Source: a virus
IMG/VR virus record: IMGVR_UViG_3300032282_001695
Location: 1-33,258 of that record
Length of the DNA stretch: 33,258 nucleotides
Strand: one strand, 5' to 3'
The notes beneath the pieces were generated by a model. It had not been told where the DNA came from and searched no databases. It saw nothing but the letters and a program-made list of their open reading frames with translations. The position numbers were made by a program, and so were the translations under genes. Numbering within the stretch: position 1 is the stretch's first letter; the number at the start of each line of letters is the position of its first letter. This document shows, piece by piece, positions 6,724-13,703 of the stretch.

Positions 6724-6971
6724 GTGTTTTTTGCGGGTGCACCACGTTTAGGTAATGATTCAAGATCAGCAGCCATTTCTGCTGCTGCTCGAAGTAGTGT
6801 ACTTAATGGGATCGGAGTTGCTTTGCGGCCTGTTGCAACGCGAAGCGCCATTCTGTAACCATGTGAAGCATTGCCATTGCCGAAATTTCTTGCGGCTGCA
6901 ACTTCTTCTTCTGTTACGCGAATGTTTAGCGTCAGGTTGCGGTTGCGTTTAGATGCTGGTCCTACACCCAT
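6720..6971 (-). CDS. Possible ribbon-helix-helix protein
   Basis: An 83-residue basic protein. Residues about 8-45 (KRNRNLTLNIRVTEEEVAAARNFGNGN) look like the beta-strand plus helix start of a CopG/Arc-type ribbon-helix-helix fold, followed by a second helix. A tail with KRGAPAKNT follows. DNA binding is plausible but the match is from pattern only. It overlaps the preceding gene by 10 bases. Confidence 0.55.
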   Translation of the reverse strand: MGVGPASKRNRNLTLNIRVTEEEVAAARNFGNGNASHGYRMALRVATGRKATPIPLSTLLRAAAEMAADLESLPKRGAPAKNT

Positions 6972-7225
6972 TTTCCTAGCAAGAAACGACGTGTGACCTC
7001 AATAGCCTGTTGTGCATGTTTTTCGATGACAACTGATTTGGTGTTGCCCATCGCAAGACATACTGCGTCAAATAGTTCTTGATAGTCGGTATCACGAAAA
7101 TTTGAACCAATATCTTGGCAAAATTCTTGCCAGAGTCCTGTGTAGGTCCCGCAAGTGCGTCCGCTTGCTGCATAAAGCGCGTTCATCATGTCAGCGCGTC
7201 GTTGATCCAGGCTGGTTTGATTCAT
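6962..7225 (-). CDS. Small protein, unknown
   Basis: An 87-residue protein taken from the ATG at 7225, which overlaps the preceding stop as ATGA. A longer frame exists upstream but would run through that gene. The sequence is helical with an aromatic, cysteine-containing middle (SGRTCGTYTGLWQEFCQDIGSNFRDTDYQELFDAVCLAMG). No family was recognised. Confidence 0.6.
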   Translation of the reverse strand: MNQTSLDQRRADMMNALYAASGRTCGTYTGLWQEFCQDIGSNFRDTDYQELFDAVCLAMGNTKSVVIEKHAQQAIEVTRRFLLGKWV

Positions 7226-7428
7226 GGATGATTGTTTAATGCTTGTCGAATGTTGAGCAGTTCTTCTCGGCGTGCCGAGATGTGTGGGTGGCTGCATAGT
7301 TTACGCAAGTCATCAAGTCGAATGTCGATTAACTGGCAAAGCCGCAATTTTTCTTCCTGTTGACCTGCATGGAACATGCTTGAGTCACTGATTAGCGTCT
7401 GTAACTTGGCTCGTATGTCTTCAGTCAT
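7222..7428 (-). CDS. Small helical protein, unknown
   Basis: A 68-residue, mostly helical and charged protein (IRAKLQTLISDSSMFHAGQQEEKLRLCQLIDIRLDDLRKL). The ATG shares one base with the upstream stop (TAATG). It could form a two-helix hairpin. No family was recognised. Confidence 0.6.
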   Translation of the reverse strand: MTEDIRAKLQTLISDSSMFHAGQQEEKLRLCQLIDIRLDDLRKLCSHPHISARREELLNIRQALNNHP

Positions 7429-7655
7429 TACGCGGCTTCAACAGTTGCGCTTGGCCAGCGATTTTGTGCGTATTTGATCGCTGCTGTTTTGTTTTCAGCT
7501 CGCATTGTGACTGTCATTGGCATTGCACCAGGCTTATAGACAATCACAACAAATGGACGGGCACGAACAGATGCCTTGGGACGGCTGATGCCATCCCCAT
7601 AGCGTCCATTGTCTTCTTCGCGCCAATGAAGCAAGGCCCCTTGAATTTCAGACAT
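7428..7655 (-). CDS. Small basic protein, unknown
   Basis: A 75-residue basic protein with beta-strand-rich core (ARPFVVIVYKPGAMPMTVTMRAENKTAAIKYAQNRWPSA). The alternation of strands and a terminal helix suggests a compact alpha/beta fold. Its start overlaps the preceding gene by 8 bases. No family was recognised. Confidence 0.6.
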   Translation of the reverse strand: MSEIQGALLHWREEDNGRYGDGISRPKASVRARPFVVIVYKPGAMPMTVTMRAENKTAAIKYAQNRWPSATVEAA

Positions 7656-7818
7656 TGGGAAGTTTGACTTGTTCGTGTGTGGTTGGTGTTAGCCATTCAA
7701 TTTGGTTCCAATATGGCAACCATTCTTGAGCAGCAATTGATTTTGCTTCGGTCCAGCTAGTGGCACTGATGCACTCGTAAACGTTTGCATCTTTGATGCG
7801 AAAGTAAAAGCGGTTCAT
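7648..7818 (-). CDS. 56-residue protein, unknown
   Basis: ATG at 7818 overlaps the preceding stop (ATGA) and the frame ends with TGA at 7648-7650, 8 bases into the next gene. The protein (MNRFYFRIKDANVYECISAT, then SWTEAKSIAAQEWLPYWNQIEWL) has a strand-helix-strand pattern rich in tryptophan. Its tight coupling on both sides supports it as a gene despite its length. Confidence 0.65.
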   Translation of the reverse strand: MNRFYFRIKDANVYECISATSWTEAKSIAAQEWLPYWNQIEWLTPTTHEQVKLPNV

Positions 7819-8120
7819 GAGTACTTGGTTTCAATAGTTTTGCTTGAAAGATTTAGTTGCGACATGATCCATGAATTGCCGTAAATGTCCTTAAGGAGGT
7901 AATGCGGCCATGCCATGTTTTCCATGCGTTCAACCACGATCAAACCAGTACCAAATGGCCAGCCACGAGCGTACACGGTTTGCCCGTCGTAGAAACGCCA
8001 TACAGGACGTTCCTTGCGATTACCGTTGCGATCAGGTGTCATCAAATAAGTTTCTTTTTTGATTGACAGGATCGGCACTGCGTTAGTGAAATAGCAGTTT
8101 TTGATTGGAAAAGTTTTCAT
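7815..8120 (-). CDS. Small protein, unknown
   Basis: A 101-residue protein. The start at 8120 overlaps the upstream stop (ATGA); an internal ATG at codon 27 (MTPDRNGN) is an alternative. The body is beta-rich (PVWRFYDGQTVYARGWPFGTGLIVVERMENMAW), as in a small SH3-like barrel. No family was recognised. Confidence 0.6.
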   Translation of the reverse strand: MKTFPIKNCYFTNAVPILSIKKETYLMTPDRNGNRKERPVWRFYDGQTVYARGWPFGTGLIVVERMENMAWPHYLLKDIYGNSWIMSQLNLSSKTIETKYS

Positions 8121-8875
8121 TTGTTTTGGGAAAGTTTGGAACGCATTACTTCGGTCAGTTCATAATGATGCGAAGTACCCTTAATTCGCTGGATTGAACC
8201 ATAGTCTATGAGCAAAACCAATGCTCTAGCTATTGCGGCTTTCCAGCGTGGACCTTTCTTTAAGACGATAGTATCGCCTGGCCAGAAATCATGAAAGGTA
8301 GATTCAATGTAAGCATTTAACATGATGGCAGAAAACGCCTTGTGAAATGCTGGCACTGTTAGCAGAATCGTTTCAATAATATTTGCCCAGTCTTGCTGAG
8401 TTCTGTATTTAAGATCAGGCTTTTGTGTTTCAGTCTGACTGTTTTGTGCAATTTTACCAGTAAGTTGCTCAATCAAGTCGGCTGCTCGCCGCAACAGTTC
8501 TGGCAGTGTTACCAATGGATCTGATGGTGCTGGTGTCAGTTCCTGCTGTTGTGCAAGACGCAACGCATCACCTTTCAGGTCACCTGGGAAATCAGGATGC
8601 TTGCCGGGTTCAATGCGCTTGGCTTTAATAACAGTTCCCGGTATTAAAGTTTCGAACCAGTCCTCGTTGTCAGGACTAAAGATGATGCCTGGATACTCGC
8701 GGTTGTTGTACAAATACGAGCACTTTGCCTGGTAATTACCAGCCTTGGTTTTTGATTTGCAAACATAGTGAATCCTGGCTGGCAACTCACTGGGAAGCTG
8801 CTGGTCTGGCTTCATTGAACTAAAAATCATTTGTTGTTTTGAAATTGCACCAGAATGAAATTGTTCAGATTTCAT
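8117..8875 (-). CDS. 252-residue protein, unknown, possible winged-helix end
   Basis: The largest gene of the leftward operon. I take the ATG at 8875, inside ATGAAATCTGA where the preceding gene ends; a longer frame to 8899 is less likely. Residues about 35-105 form a beta-rich domain (ARIHYVCKSKTKAGNYQAKC, then FETLIPGTVIKAKRI), which could be an OB-like barrel. The centre is a Gln/Pro linker. The C-terminal 100 residues are helical, ending with a segment that resembles a winged helix (RALVLLIDYGSIQRIKGTSHHYELT). A DNA-binding early protein is a guess. Confidence 0.6.
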   Translation of the reverse strand: MKSEQFHSGAISKQQMIFSSMKPDQQLPSELPARIHYVCKSKTKAGNYQAKCSYLYNNREYPGIIFSPDNEDWFETLIPGTVIKAKRIEPGKHPDFPGDLKGDALRLAQQQELTPAPSDPLVTLPELLRRAADLIEQLTGKIAQNSQTETQKPDLKYRTQQDWANIIETILLTVPAFHKAFSAIMLNAYIESTFHDFWPGDTIVLKKGPRWKAAIARALVLLIDYGSIQRIKGTSHHYELTEVMRSKLSQNK

Positions 8876-9029
8876 CCTCGTCTTCTGGCAAGTAATCACG
8901 GATGATGTCCATCAAATGTTCCGGCAGTTGCCCGTAAAGCATCAGCGGTGAAACATCCTCTGGATTACATACAAGTGCTTCTGCTAGTGCATTGATGGCA
9001 TCTAGCGTTTCATAGCTGAGGTCTTGCAT
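8865..9029 (-). CDS. 54-residue acidic protein, first gene of the large early operon
   Basis: ATG at 9029 directly follows promoter module 2 and its CAAATCAAATC leader. The frame ends with TGA at 8865-8867. The protein is strongly acidic and helical (MQDLSYETLDAINALAEALV, ending DYLPEDEDEI), a composition seen in phage anti-host and DNA-mimic proteins. That role is an inference from charge and position only. Confidence 0.65.
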   Translation of the reverse strand: MQDLSYETLDAINALAEALVCNPEDVSPLMLYGQLPEHLMDIIRDYLPEDEDEI

Positions 9030-9047
9030 GTGATTTGATTTGATTTG

Positions 9048-9120
9048 TGGGGGTGTGCCCCATGCAGCAACTATACATCATTGTGCATTGATGTTGCATG
9101 GTAGTGACAAAAATTAACAG
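9048..9120 (-). promoter_or_regulatory. Leftward promoter module 2 with 5' stem-loop
   Basis: On the minus strand: CTGTTAA-N5-GTCACTA (9120-9102), -35-like TGCAAC (9098-9093), 17-base spacer, -10 TATAGT (9075-9070), TGCTGCA at the start site, then the stem-loop TGGGG-CACAC-CCCCA (9062-9048). A CAAATCAAATC leader precedes the ATG at 9029, as in module 1. It should drive the fourteen-gene operon down to 5351. Confidence 0.75.
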
Positions 9121-9155
9121 AGTGGTTAGTGTTGGGCATCAGCACCTGAATTGCC

Positions 9156-9362
9156 ATGAACTTTGGTCAATGGATGCAGATCACGATTCCACCTGAACGA
9201 TCATTTGAATTGGAAGCCAAATGCCGACAGCTTGAAAAAACCAAGGATGTCGGCAAATTGGCTGCCTTGCTGTTACGTCAGACTTACTTGCAGCAAGAGT
9301 ATCTACAAGCAGCAGTTAACGAAATTGCAAGGCTGGAACTACAGCTGATGAGAGATCCTTAA
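9156..9362 (+). CDS. Small helical protein, unknown
   Basis: A 68-residue rightward gene set between two leftward operons, starting 36 bases beyond promoter module 2. Residues 1-15 include a strand (QWMQITIPPE) and the rest is one long helix region with coiled-coil character (LEAKCRQLEKTKDVGKLAALLLRQTYLQQEYLQAAVNEIARLE). This resembles small regulators, but no HTH is clear. Its end overlaps the SSB gene by 4 bases, convergently. Confidence 0.6.
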   Translation: MNFGQWMQITIPPERSFELEAKCRQLEKTKDVGKLAALLLRQTYLQQEYLQAAVNEIARLELQLMRDP

Positions 9363-9685
9363 AAGGGCGTATCAGTTTGACCACCTTTGGGAGGTAGAGC
9401 AAAGTCGTTTACGCGTAAAACAATTTTTGCTCCAGAGGAACCATTGTTTCGTTCATAAACCTCGACATGACCTTCACCAGATACGGTCACCTGTGAACCC
9501 TTGGAAAGGTAATTAGCTGCCACAGCTGCACGCTTGCCCCAGACAGAGCAATCAACAGCAGTCGTAACGTCTTCGCCTTTAATTTTTTTGTTGCAAAGGA
9601 TTGTGAAATTTGCAACCTCGTTATCGCCAACAGTAGCGGTACGAGGGTCTGAAGCCAGATTGCCTACGGCAGTGATTTGAAGCAT
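9359..9685 (-). CDS. ssb: Single-stranded DNA-binding protein
   Basis: A 108-residue SSB with an OB fold: MLQITAVGNLASDPRTATVG, VANFTILCNKK, DCSVWGKRAA, YLSKGSQVTVSGEG and a beta end. The C-terminus is DTPF, a short version of the acidic tip that SSBs use to recruit partner proteins. It is the last gene of the recombination operon, downstream of the annealing protein and RusA, and should coat ssDNA during replication and recombination. Confidence 0.9.
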   Translation of the reverse strand: MLQITAVGNLASDPRTATVGDNEVANFTILCNKKIKGEDVTTAVDCSVWGKRAAVAANYLSKGSQVTVSGEGHVEVYERNNGSSGAKIVLRVNDFALPPKGGQTDTPF

Positions 9686-9721
9686 GGTTGTGTAGCGGTT
9701 GGTTGTGCGATCTGACAGCGG

Positions 9722-10438
9722 TTAGCTGGCCAAGAACGCATTGATGAATTGAACGTGTGCTTGCGTCTTGATCTGTTTGGACAAAGCGGCATCGCCAGGC
9801 AGCTTGTACTCCTTACGGAATGCAGCCGATAGTTCTTTGATGCGTTCTGGTGCTTTGCTGTGCAGATCAGTTAATGAACGAATCACAATTTCGTACTCAC
9901 CTTCGTCAATAGGTGCGGCAAGATCAGCGACTGGTGCTGCTGATGCAGCTTGTTTCTTCGTGACAGGTTTTGTCTTTGCTTCTGGTGCTTGTGCTGTTGC
10001 TGTTGCTGTTGCAGTTTCAGCGGGCGTCACACCGGCTTCTGCCACTTCTTGCTTGGCCCACAATTCGTAACCCAATGACAGGCTGAAAGCTGCACAGGCA
10101 CATAAGGCGCGTCGGTGAGCATCTGTCAACGCTCTGGCGCTGATCTTGTCATACTGCACCGGGTTGTTCCGATTATCCATTACTGGGAATGGAAAATCAG
10201 CCGTAGCTTGATCTTCTGGCCCAGTGAAATAACCAATCAAATAGCCAGTGCCATCTGGTGCTTTCCAGAGGTGTGCACCGTCTTGTGCGGGTTTTAGATG
10301 GAATTCCCAACCGGGTGCATGAGTGTGCAGATGATTGGCAATTCGTGCCCATGCAACGTATGAAGCCGCATAACTGCCAGTCCCTTTGGTGTAAACATCA
10401 TCTTTGGTGATGATGCCAGCGAGATTCGGATAGATCAT
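9722..10438 (-). CDS. ssDNA annealing protein, DUF1071 (Sak3-type)
   Basis: A 238-residue protein from the ATG at 10438 (ATGA overlap). Residues about 20-135 match the DUF1071 pattern: YVAWARIANHL, WEFHL, FPFPVMDNRNNPV, then ISARALTDAHRRALCACAAFSLSLGYELWA. This family forms phage single-strand annealing recombinases. Then come an Ala/Thr-rich low-complexity linker (about 145-175) and a helical C-terminal domain (EYEIVIRSLTDLHSKAPERIKELSAAFRKEYKLPG). Association with SSB and RusA supports homologous recombination of phage DNA. Confidence 0.75.
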   Translation of the reverse strand: MIYPNLAGIITKDDVYTKGTGSYAASYVAWARIANHLHTHAPGWEFHLKPAQDGAHLWKAPDGTGYLIGYFTGPEDQATADFPFPVMDNRNNPVQYDKISARALTDAHRRALCACAAFSLSLGYELWAKQEVAEAGVTPAETATATATAQAPEAKTKPVTKKQAASAAPVADLAAPIDEGEYEIVIRSLTDLHSKAPERIKELSAAFRKEYKLPGDAALSKQIKTQAHVQFINAFLAS

Positions 10439-10863
10439 GAAACAGGTGTACAGGTGATGGTTGCGCCTGGTCGTTCGTTTGGAACGCAATAGCGCTTGTA
10501 TGCGTCGATTTTGATGACTTGTGAATCGTCATCAAACAGGACTTCGGTTAAGGCATCGAGGATGCCTCGCATGAGTTTGTCAATATCACCGATGCTTTTG
10601 CTGGTGCAGAGAATTGGTGCATTGCGAGTAAGTTCTCCTTTTGTTGTGTAGTGTGATTTTGGTCTTTGAAAAGTAAAAACCACGGAAACAGACATGGGTC
10701 CATTTGTGTGCCAGTCAACCGGTCTGTACTGCTGAGCAACAAATCTTACAGTCTGTCGCCATGGTTTCAGATGTCGGCTGGCTTCTATCATTCGTCCATT
10801 GCCAAGTGCACGTTTGCTGCCTTGTGGGCGGCTAGTGCCCTCAACAAAGAACGTAACGTTCAT
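10435..10863 (-). CDS. rusA: RusA-type Holliday junction resolvase
   Basis: A 142-residue protein with the RusA pattern: RPQGSKRAL (12-20), a central strand region, then GDIDKLMRGILDALTEVLF (92-110) followed by DDDSQV (111-116). Asp93, Asp95 and the DDD at 111-113 match the acidic catalytic residues of RusA. It cuts Holliday junctions made by the annealing protein, or debranches DNA for packaging. ATGA overlaps link it to both neighbours. Confidence 0.85.
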   Translation of the reverse strand: MNVTFFVEGTSRPQGSKRALGNGRMIEASRHLKPWRQTVRFVAQQYRPVDWHTNGPMSVSVVFTFQRPKSHYTTKGELTRNAPILCTSKSIGDIDKLMRGILDALTEVLFDDDSQVIKIDAYKRYCVPNERPGATITCTPVS

Positions 10864-11165
10864 TTGGTTTTATGTGGTGCAATGCAATAGTAAATGGTCT
10901 TTTTACAAGTGGCTTTACCTGTGTGACGCTCTTGTTCTTGAGCTTCTTTGATGGCTGGTGAATAGACCCAAGTTTCACGCTGCCGGCGTTCAACCCTGAT
11001 TTGATCAAAAACTACATGTCCTTTGTCGTCAACAAAATTATCAAGATCACCAACTGACCACGCCAGTGAGATGTCGGTAAGTAGATTCTTCTTTTCTTCC
11101 TCTAGTTCTTTCATGATGTTCGAAATTTCAGCAAGGCGTTCGGCAATAGTTTTGAATTCATTCAT
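10860..11165 (-). CDS. Small coiled-coil protein, unknown
   Basis: A 101-residue protein with an N-terminal coiled coil (IAERLAEISNIMKELEEEKKNLLTDI) and a basic C-terminal half (VFDQIRVERRQRETWVYSPAIKEAQEQERHTGKATCKK). It sits directly before RusA in a recombination operon, so it may accompany nucleases or recombinases. No family was recognised. Confidence 0.65.
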   Translation of the reverse strand: MNEFKTIAERLAEISNIMKELEEEKKNLLTDISLAWSVGDLDNFVDDKGHVVFDQIRVERRQRETWVYSPAIKEAQEQERHTGKATCKKTIYYCIAPHKTK

Positions 11166-11287
11166 TTTTTTAGTGTTGCTCCAATTGCAAGACCACTGAT
11201 CACAAAAACTGCTGCCAGTGGAAGACTGGCGGTTGATGTGGCAAGAGCCAGCAAGGTAAAAGCAGATCCAAGCTTGATGATTTCCAT
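11162..11287 (-). CDS. 41-residue membrane protein
   Basis: ATG at 11287 and TGA at 11162-11164, overlapping the next start as ATGA. The sequence after MEIIKLGS is almost wholly hydrophobic (AFTLLALATSTASLPLAAVF, then VISGLAIGATLKK) and would span the membrane once or twice as a short hairpin, with a KK end. It is an early small membrane protein of unknown role. Confidence 0.6.
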   Translation of the reverse strand: MEIIKLGSAFTLLALATSTASLPLAAVFVISGLAIGATLKK

Positions 11288-11308
11288 TGTTTTAGGTGTG
11301 TGGTGTGT

Positions 11309-11503
11309 TTAGTCTTTTTCGTATCCATAGAACCATGGACCGGAGCCCCATCGTTCAATCAATACAGGACTTTGCGATGTTTGGCTGCTTGTGTGCGGAA
11401 GTTTGCAGATCCATTGGACAGTTTCAAGAGACAAATTGCTTTTCAGTAAAACCGGCTCCTTGTCAGGTCGAAAACAATAGAGAGAGTAGGTCATGATTGT
11501 CAT
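11309..11503 (-). CDS. Small protein, unknown
   Basis: A 64-residue protein with ATGA overlap to the gene before it. A second ATG three codons in is an alternative start. The sequence is beta-rich and aromatic (YSLYCFRPDKEPVLLKSNLSLETVQWICKL, ending GSGPWFYGYEKD). No family was recognised. Confidence 0.55.
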   Translation of the reverse strand: MTIMTYSLYCFRPDKEPVLLKSNLSLETVQWICKLPHTSSQTSQSPVLIERWGSGPWFYGYEKD

Positions 11504-11682
11504 CGAATTGCTTGATGGCGCTTGTGAAAAGATTTTGTCAGCTTACTGTCAAGTGCATAAATGGAATGTGCGTAACTGTTTGGCTCTGGTTGCCAACAGG
11601 GTTCATTTTGATTCAGGTGAATTGATTCAAGACGAACAAGCCGATAAATAAGATCAAGTTCAGTAGAAGTGAATTCCATCAA
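11500..11682 (-). CDS. Small protein, unknown
   Basis: A 60-residue protein with ATGA overlaps on both sides. Its N-terminus is helical (FTSTELDLIYRLVRLESIHLNQ) and its C-terminus basic (SKLTKSFHKRHQAIR). No family was recognised. Confidence 0.55.
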   Translation of the reverse strand: MMEFTSTELDLIYRLVRLESIHLNQNEPCWQPEPNSYAHSIYALDSKLTKSFHKRHQAIR

Positions 11683-11861
11683 ATTGCCATGCCCATTTTT
11701 TGCTTAAGCAGCTTGCCAAAGATGTTGCGCTGCCTTGCGAGCTGGCGTTTTGATTGCATCATCTCTTGCATACGACCTGCTGCAAGATGATGCTGGTATT
11801 CAGTCTCGAACTGATTGATCAGCTGCTTTGTGAATGAAATTTGATCTTGAAGTGTCTGCAT
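11679..11861 (-). CDS. Small coiled-coil protein, unknown
   Basis: A 60-residue protein from the ATG at 11861, the first gene after promoter module 3. It is a helical, Gln- and Met-rich protein (TLQDQISFTKQLINQFETEY, then AAGRMQEMMQSKRQLARQRN) and may form a helical hairpin. A TTG further upstream would fall in the promoter and is not used. Confidence 0.6.
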   Translation of the reverse strand: MQTLQDQISFTKQLINQFETEYQHHLAAGRMQEMMQSKRQLARQRNIFGKLLKQKMGMAI

Positions 11862-11880
11862 GATGTGTAGCGTCTGGTTG

Positions 11881-11953
11881 ATCGGGTGATCCCGATGCAA
11901 CAACTATACACCACTTGACACAGCCTGTACACCACTGTTAAAAAAGTTAACAG
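11881..11953 (-). promoter_or_regulatory. Leftward promoter module 3 with perfect dyad and 5' stem-loop
   Basis: On the minus strand: the perfect dyad CTGTTAA-N5-TTAACAG (11953-11935), -35-like TGTACA (11931-11926), 17-base spacer, -10 TATAGT (11908-11903), TGTTGCA, then the stem-loop ATCGGG-ATCA-CCCGAT (11896-11881). Most of it lies inside the end of the upstream epimerase gene, whose TAG stop is part of the -10 box. It gives the recombination genes their own transcript. Confidence 0.75.
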
Positions 11954-12851
11954 TTGCTGCCAGGCCGTCGTCCAGGCAGACCGTTGGATTCCATCCAAGT
12001 TCCTGTTGGGCCAACGTGATCACCGGTTTCCGTTGCAATGGATCGTCTTGCGGCAACGGCAAAAAGACTGCATCACTAGAACTCCTGGTCTGTTCAATGA
12101 CCTTAGCGGCAAGTTCAATGACTGAAAGTTCGTTTGGGTTGCCAAGGTTGATTGGTCCAGTGCAGCTTGATTCCATCAACAGCACGAGGCCATCAATCAA
12201 GTCATCCACATAGCAAAAAGATCTGGTCTGTGATCCATCGCCATAAATCGTCAATGGTTCATCTCTTAAAGCTTTAACGATGAAATTGCTGACGACTCGA
12301 CCATCGTCCTCACGCATCCTTGGACCGTAGGTATTGAAGATTCGCGCCACACGGATCTCGGTGCCGTGCATACGCCAGTAGTCAAAACACAATGTTTCAG
12401 CGATGCGCTTCCCCTCGTCGTAACAGCTGCGAATGCCAATCGTATTGACACACCCCCGATAACTCTCGGGCTGGGGGTGGACTTCAGGATCGCCATACAC
12501 TTCGCTGGTGCTGGCCAGTAGCAGCCGTGCTCCAACGCGACGCGCCAGGCCCAGCATGTTGTAGGTGCCAAGGAAGCTGGTTTTGGCGGTTTTGATCGGG
12601 TTGTGCTGGTAATGCACCGGTGAGGCGGGGCATGCCAAATGCCAGATGCGATCCACCTCGAGCTTGATCGGCTCGGTCACATCGTGGCGGATCAGCTCAA
12701 AACGCGGATGGCCGATCCACTGGGCAATGTTGGCCTTACGACCCGTGAAGTAGTTGTCAAGGCAGATCACTTCCTCGCCGGCCTGCATCAGCCGATCCAC
12801 TAGGTGAGAACCAACAAAACCGGCACCGCCGGTGATCAGATTTCGTGTCAT
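11904..12851 (-). CDS. UDP-glucuronate decarboxylase-like SDR (UDP-xylose synthase)
   Basis: A 315-residue extended short-chain dehydrogenase. GGAGFVG (8-14) binds NAD and Asp32 is at the end of the second strand. The active site is S/T at 114-116 in [10 protein letters not shown] plus Tyr144-x3-Lys148 in the RSCYDEGKR segment, typical of UDP-glucuronate decarboxylases, which make UDP-xylose. NTYGPRM and RSFCYVDDL are also family motifs. It is full length. The N-terminal coding half looks more GC-rich than its neighbours, which suggests capture from a cyanobacterial host. ATGA coupling upstream shows it is integrated in the operon. Product could serve surface polysaccharide change or DNA glycosylation. 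Confidence 0.8.
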   Translation of the reverse strand: MTRNLITGGAGFVGSHLVDRLMQAGEEVICLDNYFTGRKANIAQWIGHPRFELIRHDVTEPIKLEVDRIWHLACPASPVHYQHNPIKTAKTSFLGTYNMLGLARRVGARLLLASTSEVYGDPEVHPQPESYRGCVNTIGIRSCYDEGKRIAETLCFDYWRMHGTEIRVARIFNTYGPRMREDDGRVVSNFIVKALRDEPLTIYGDGSQTRSFCYVDDLIDGLVLLMESSCTGPINLGNPNELSVIELAAKVIEQTRSSSDAVFLPLPQDDPLQRKPVITLAQQELGWNPTVCLDDGLAATVNFFNSGVQAVSSGV

Positions 12852-13033
12852 TTGTTTGCCTTGTAGTCCATGCGGGCCACTTTCTTGGTTTTGGTTGAAT
12901 TGGTGCCTTTAGCGCGTTTTCGACCTTGTTCTGCATAACGTTCGGCTATTGCAAGTTCGGTTAAAGCAATAGCAAGATTTCGGCCTGGTGATTCAGGGAT
13001 CCCAGCATCAGCAAGAATTCTTGTCCAATCCAT
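12848..13033 (-). CDS. Small basic protein, unknown
   Basis: A 61-residue protein from the ATG at 13033 (one-base overlap with the preceding stop). The N-terminal 35 residues are helical ([33 protein letters not shown]) and the C-terminus is strongly basic ([23 protein letters not shown]), so nucleic acid binding is likely. It lies between the nuclease and the epimerase. Confidence 0.6.
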   Translation of the reverse strand: MDWTRILADAGIPESPGRNLAIALTELAIAERYAEQGRKRAKGTNSTKTKKVARMDYKANK

Positions 13034-13647
13034 CAGAAAGGAAGTTCGGTTTTTGCTTTGTGAGTCATTAAACAGCCTTCCCACGCAGAGAAGCATTTAT
13101 CTGGTTCTTCACTGATGACCCTTGTGATGCCAGGTCCAACCACGAGCGTGCAACATTTGTCAACAACGATGGATGGATAGTTCAAATTTAATCCATGAAG
13201 ATACCCGCCAAGCTGGGCCGTAGCTGGTTTCCTGGATTCAACGGCTTGCTCGGTTTGAACCGTCTTGAAATCAAGCAGCACTACCTTGCCGTCAGCATCG
13301 CGTATAAGCCCGTCAAACATGCCCGCCACATCGTGATGCGGTATCACCACGCCAAGCTCGACAGCCATCGTCTCAGCGCCTTTTAGCAGCCAGCAGCTAC
13401 GTAACGCATCTACCCACGCCTTGTATTCACCTTCAACCGGTTCCAGTCCAAGCAGCAATGCTTCGCCTGCGGTGTGAACGTGGTTGCCGCGTGGTTCCCA
13501 GATGTGTCGCGTCTCTTCAAACCGCTGCCGCATTTCTGGTGTTGATGGTTGAGCGATGCGACTGACACTGCTTCGAACCCACTCGCCTTTGTACTTGTAC
13601 CTGTGAATGTCTGAAAAAAATTCCAGACCTGGCACTGGTTTGAGCAT
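13033..13647 (-). CDS. PD-(D/E)XK nuclease-like protein
   Basis: A 204-residue protein from the ATG at 13647, chosen because the promoter -10 at 13675-13670 puts the transcript start downstream of the two earlier possible starts. Around residues 105-160 it shows the core: AGMFDGLIRD (first Asp), VVLLDFKTVQ (D-x-K), and ATAQLGGYLHG (Gln/Tyr helix) as in RecB/Cas4-like and phage exonucleases. It should process DNA ends, giving ssDNA for the annealing protein. It heads the leftward operon. Confidence 0.75.
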   Translation of the reverse strand: MLKPVPGLEFFSDIHRYKYKGEWVRSSVSRIAQPSTPEMRQRFEETRHIWEPRGNHVHTAGEALLLGLEPVEGEYKAWVDALRSCWLLKGAETMAVELGVVIPHHDVAGMFDGLIRDADGKVVLLDFKTVQTEQAVESRKPATAQLGGYLHGLNLNYPSIVVDKCCTLVVGPGITRVISEEPDKCFSAWEGCLMTHKAKTELPF

Positions 13648-13650
13648 GGT

Positions 13651-13700
13651 CTGGATCAGCTGTGCAACCATGATACAATACCATGGCACACCTTTGCAAA
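13651..13700. promoter_or_regulatory. Back-to-back overlapping promoters
   Basis: Leftward: TGCAAA as -35 (17 bases) or TTGCAA (18 bases), then -10 TATCAT (13675-13670) and GGTTGCA, which matches the NNNTGCA after the -10 of the three leftward modules. Rightward: extended -10 TGATACAAT (13671-13679) for the regulator and replication genes, with no good -35. The two -10 boxes share two bases, so the two directions must exclude each other. Confidence 0.55.
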
Positions 13701-13703
13701 ATC

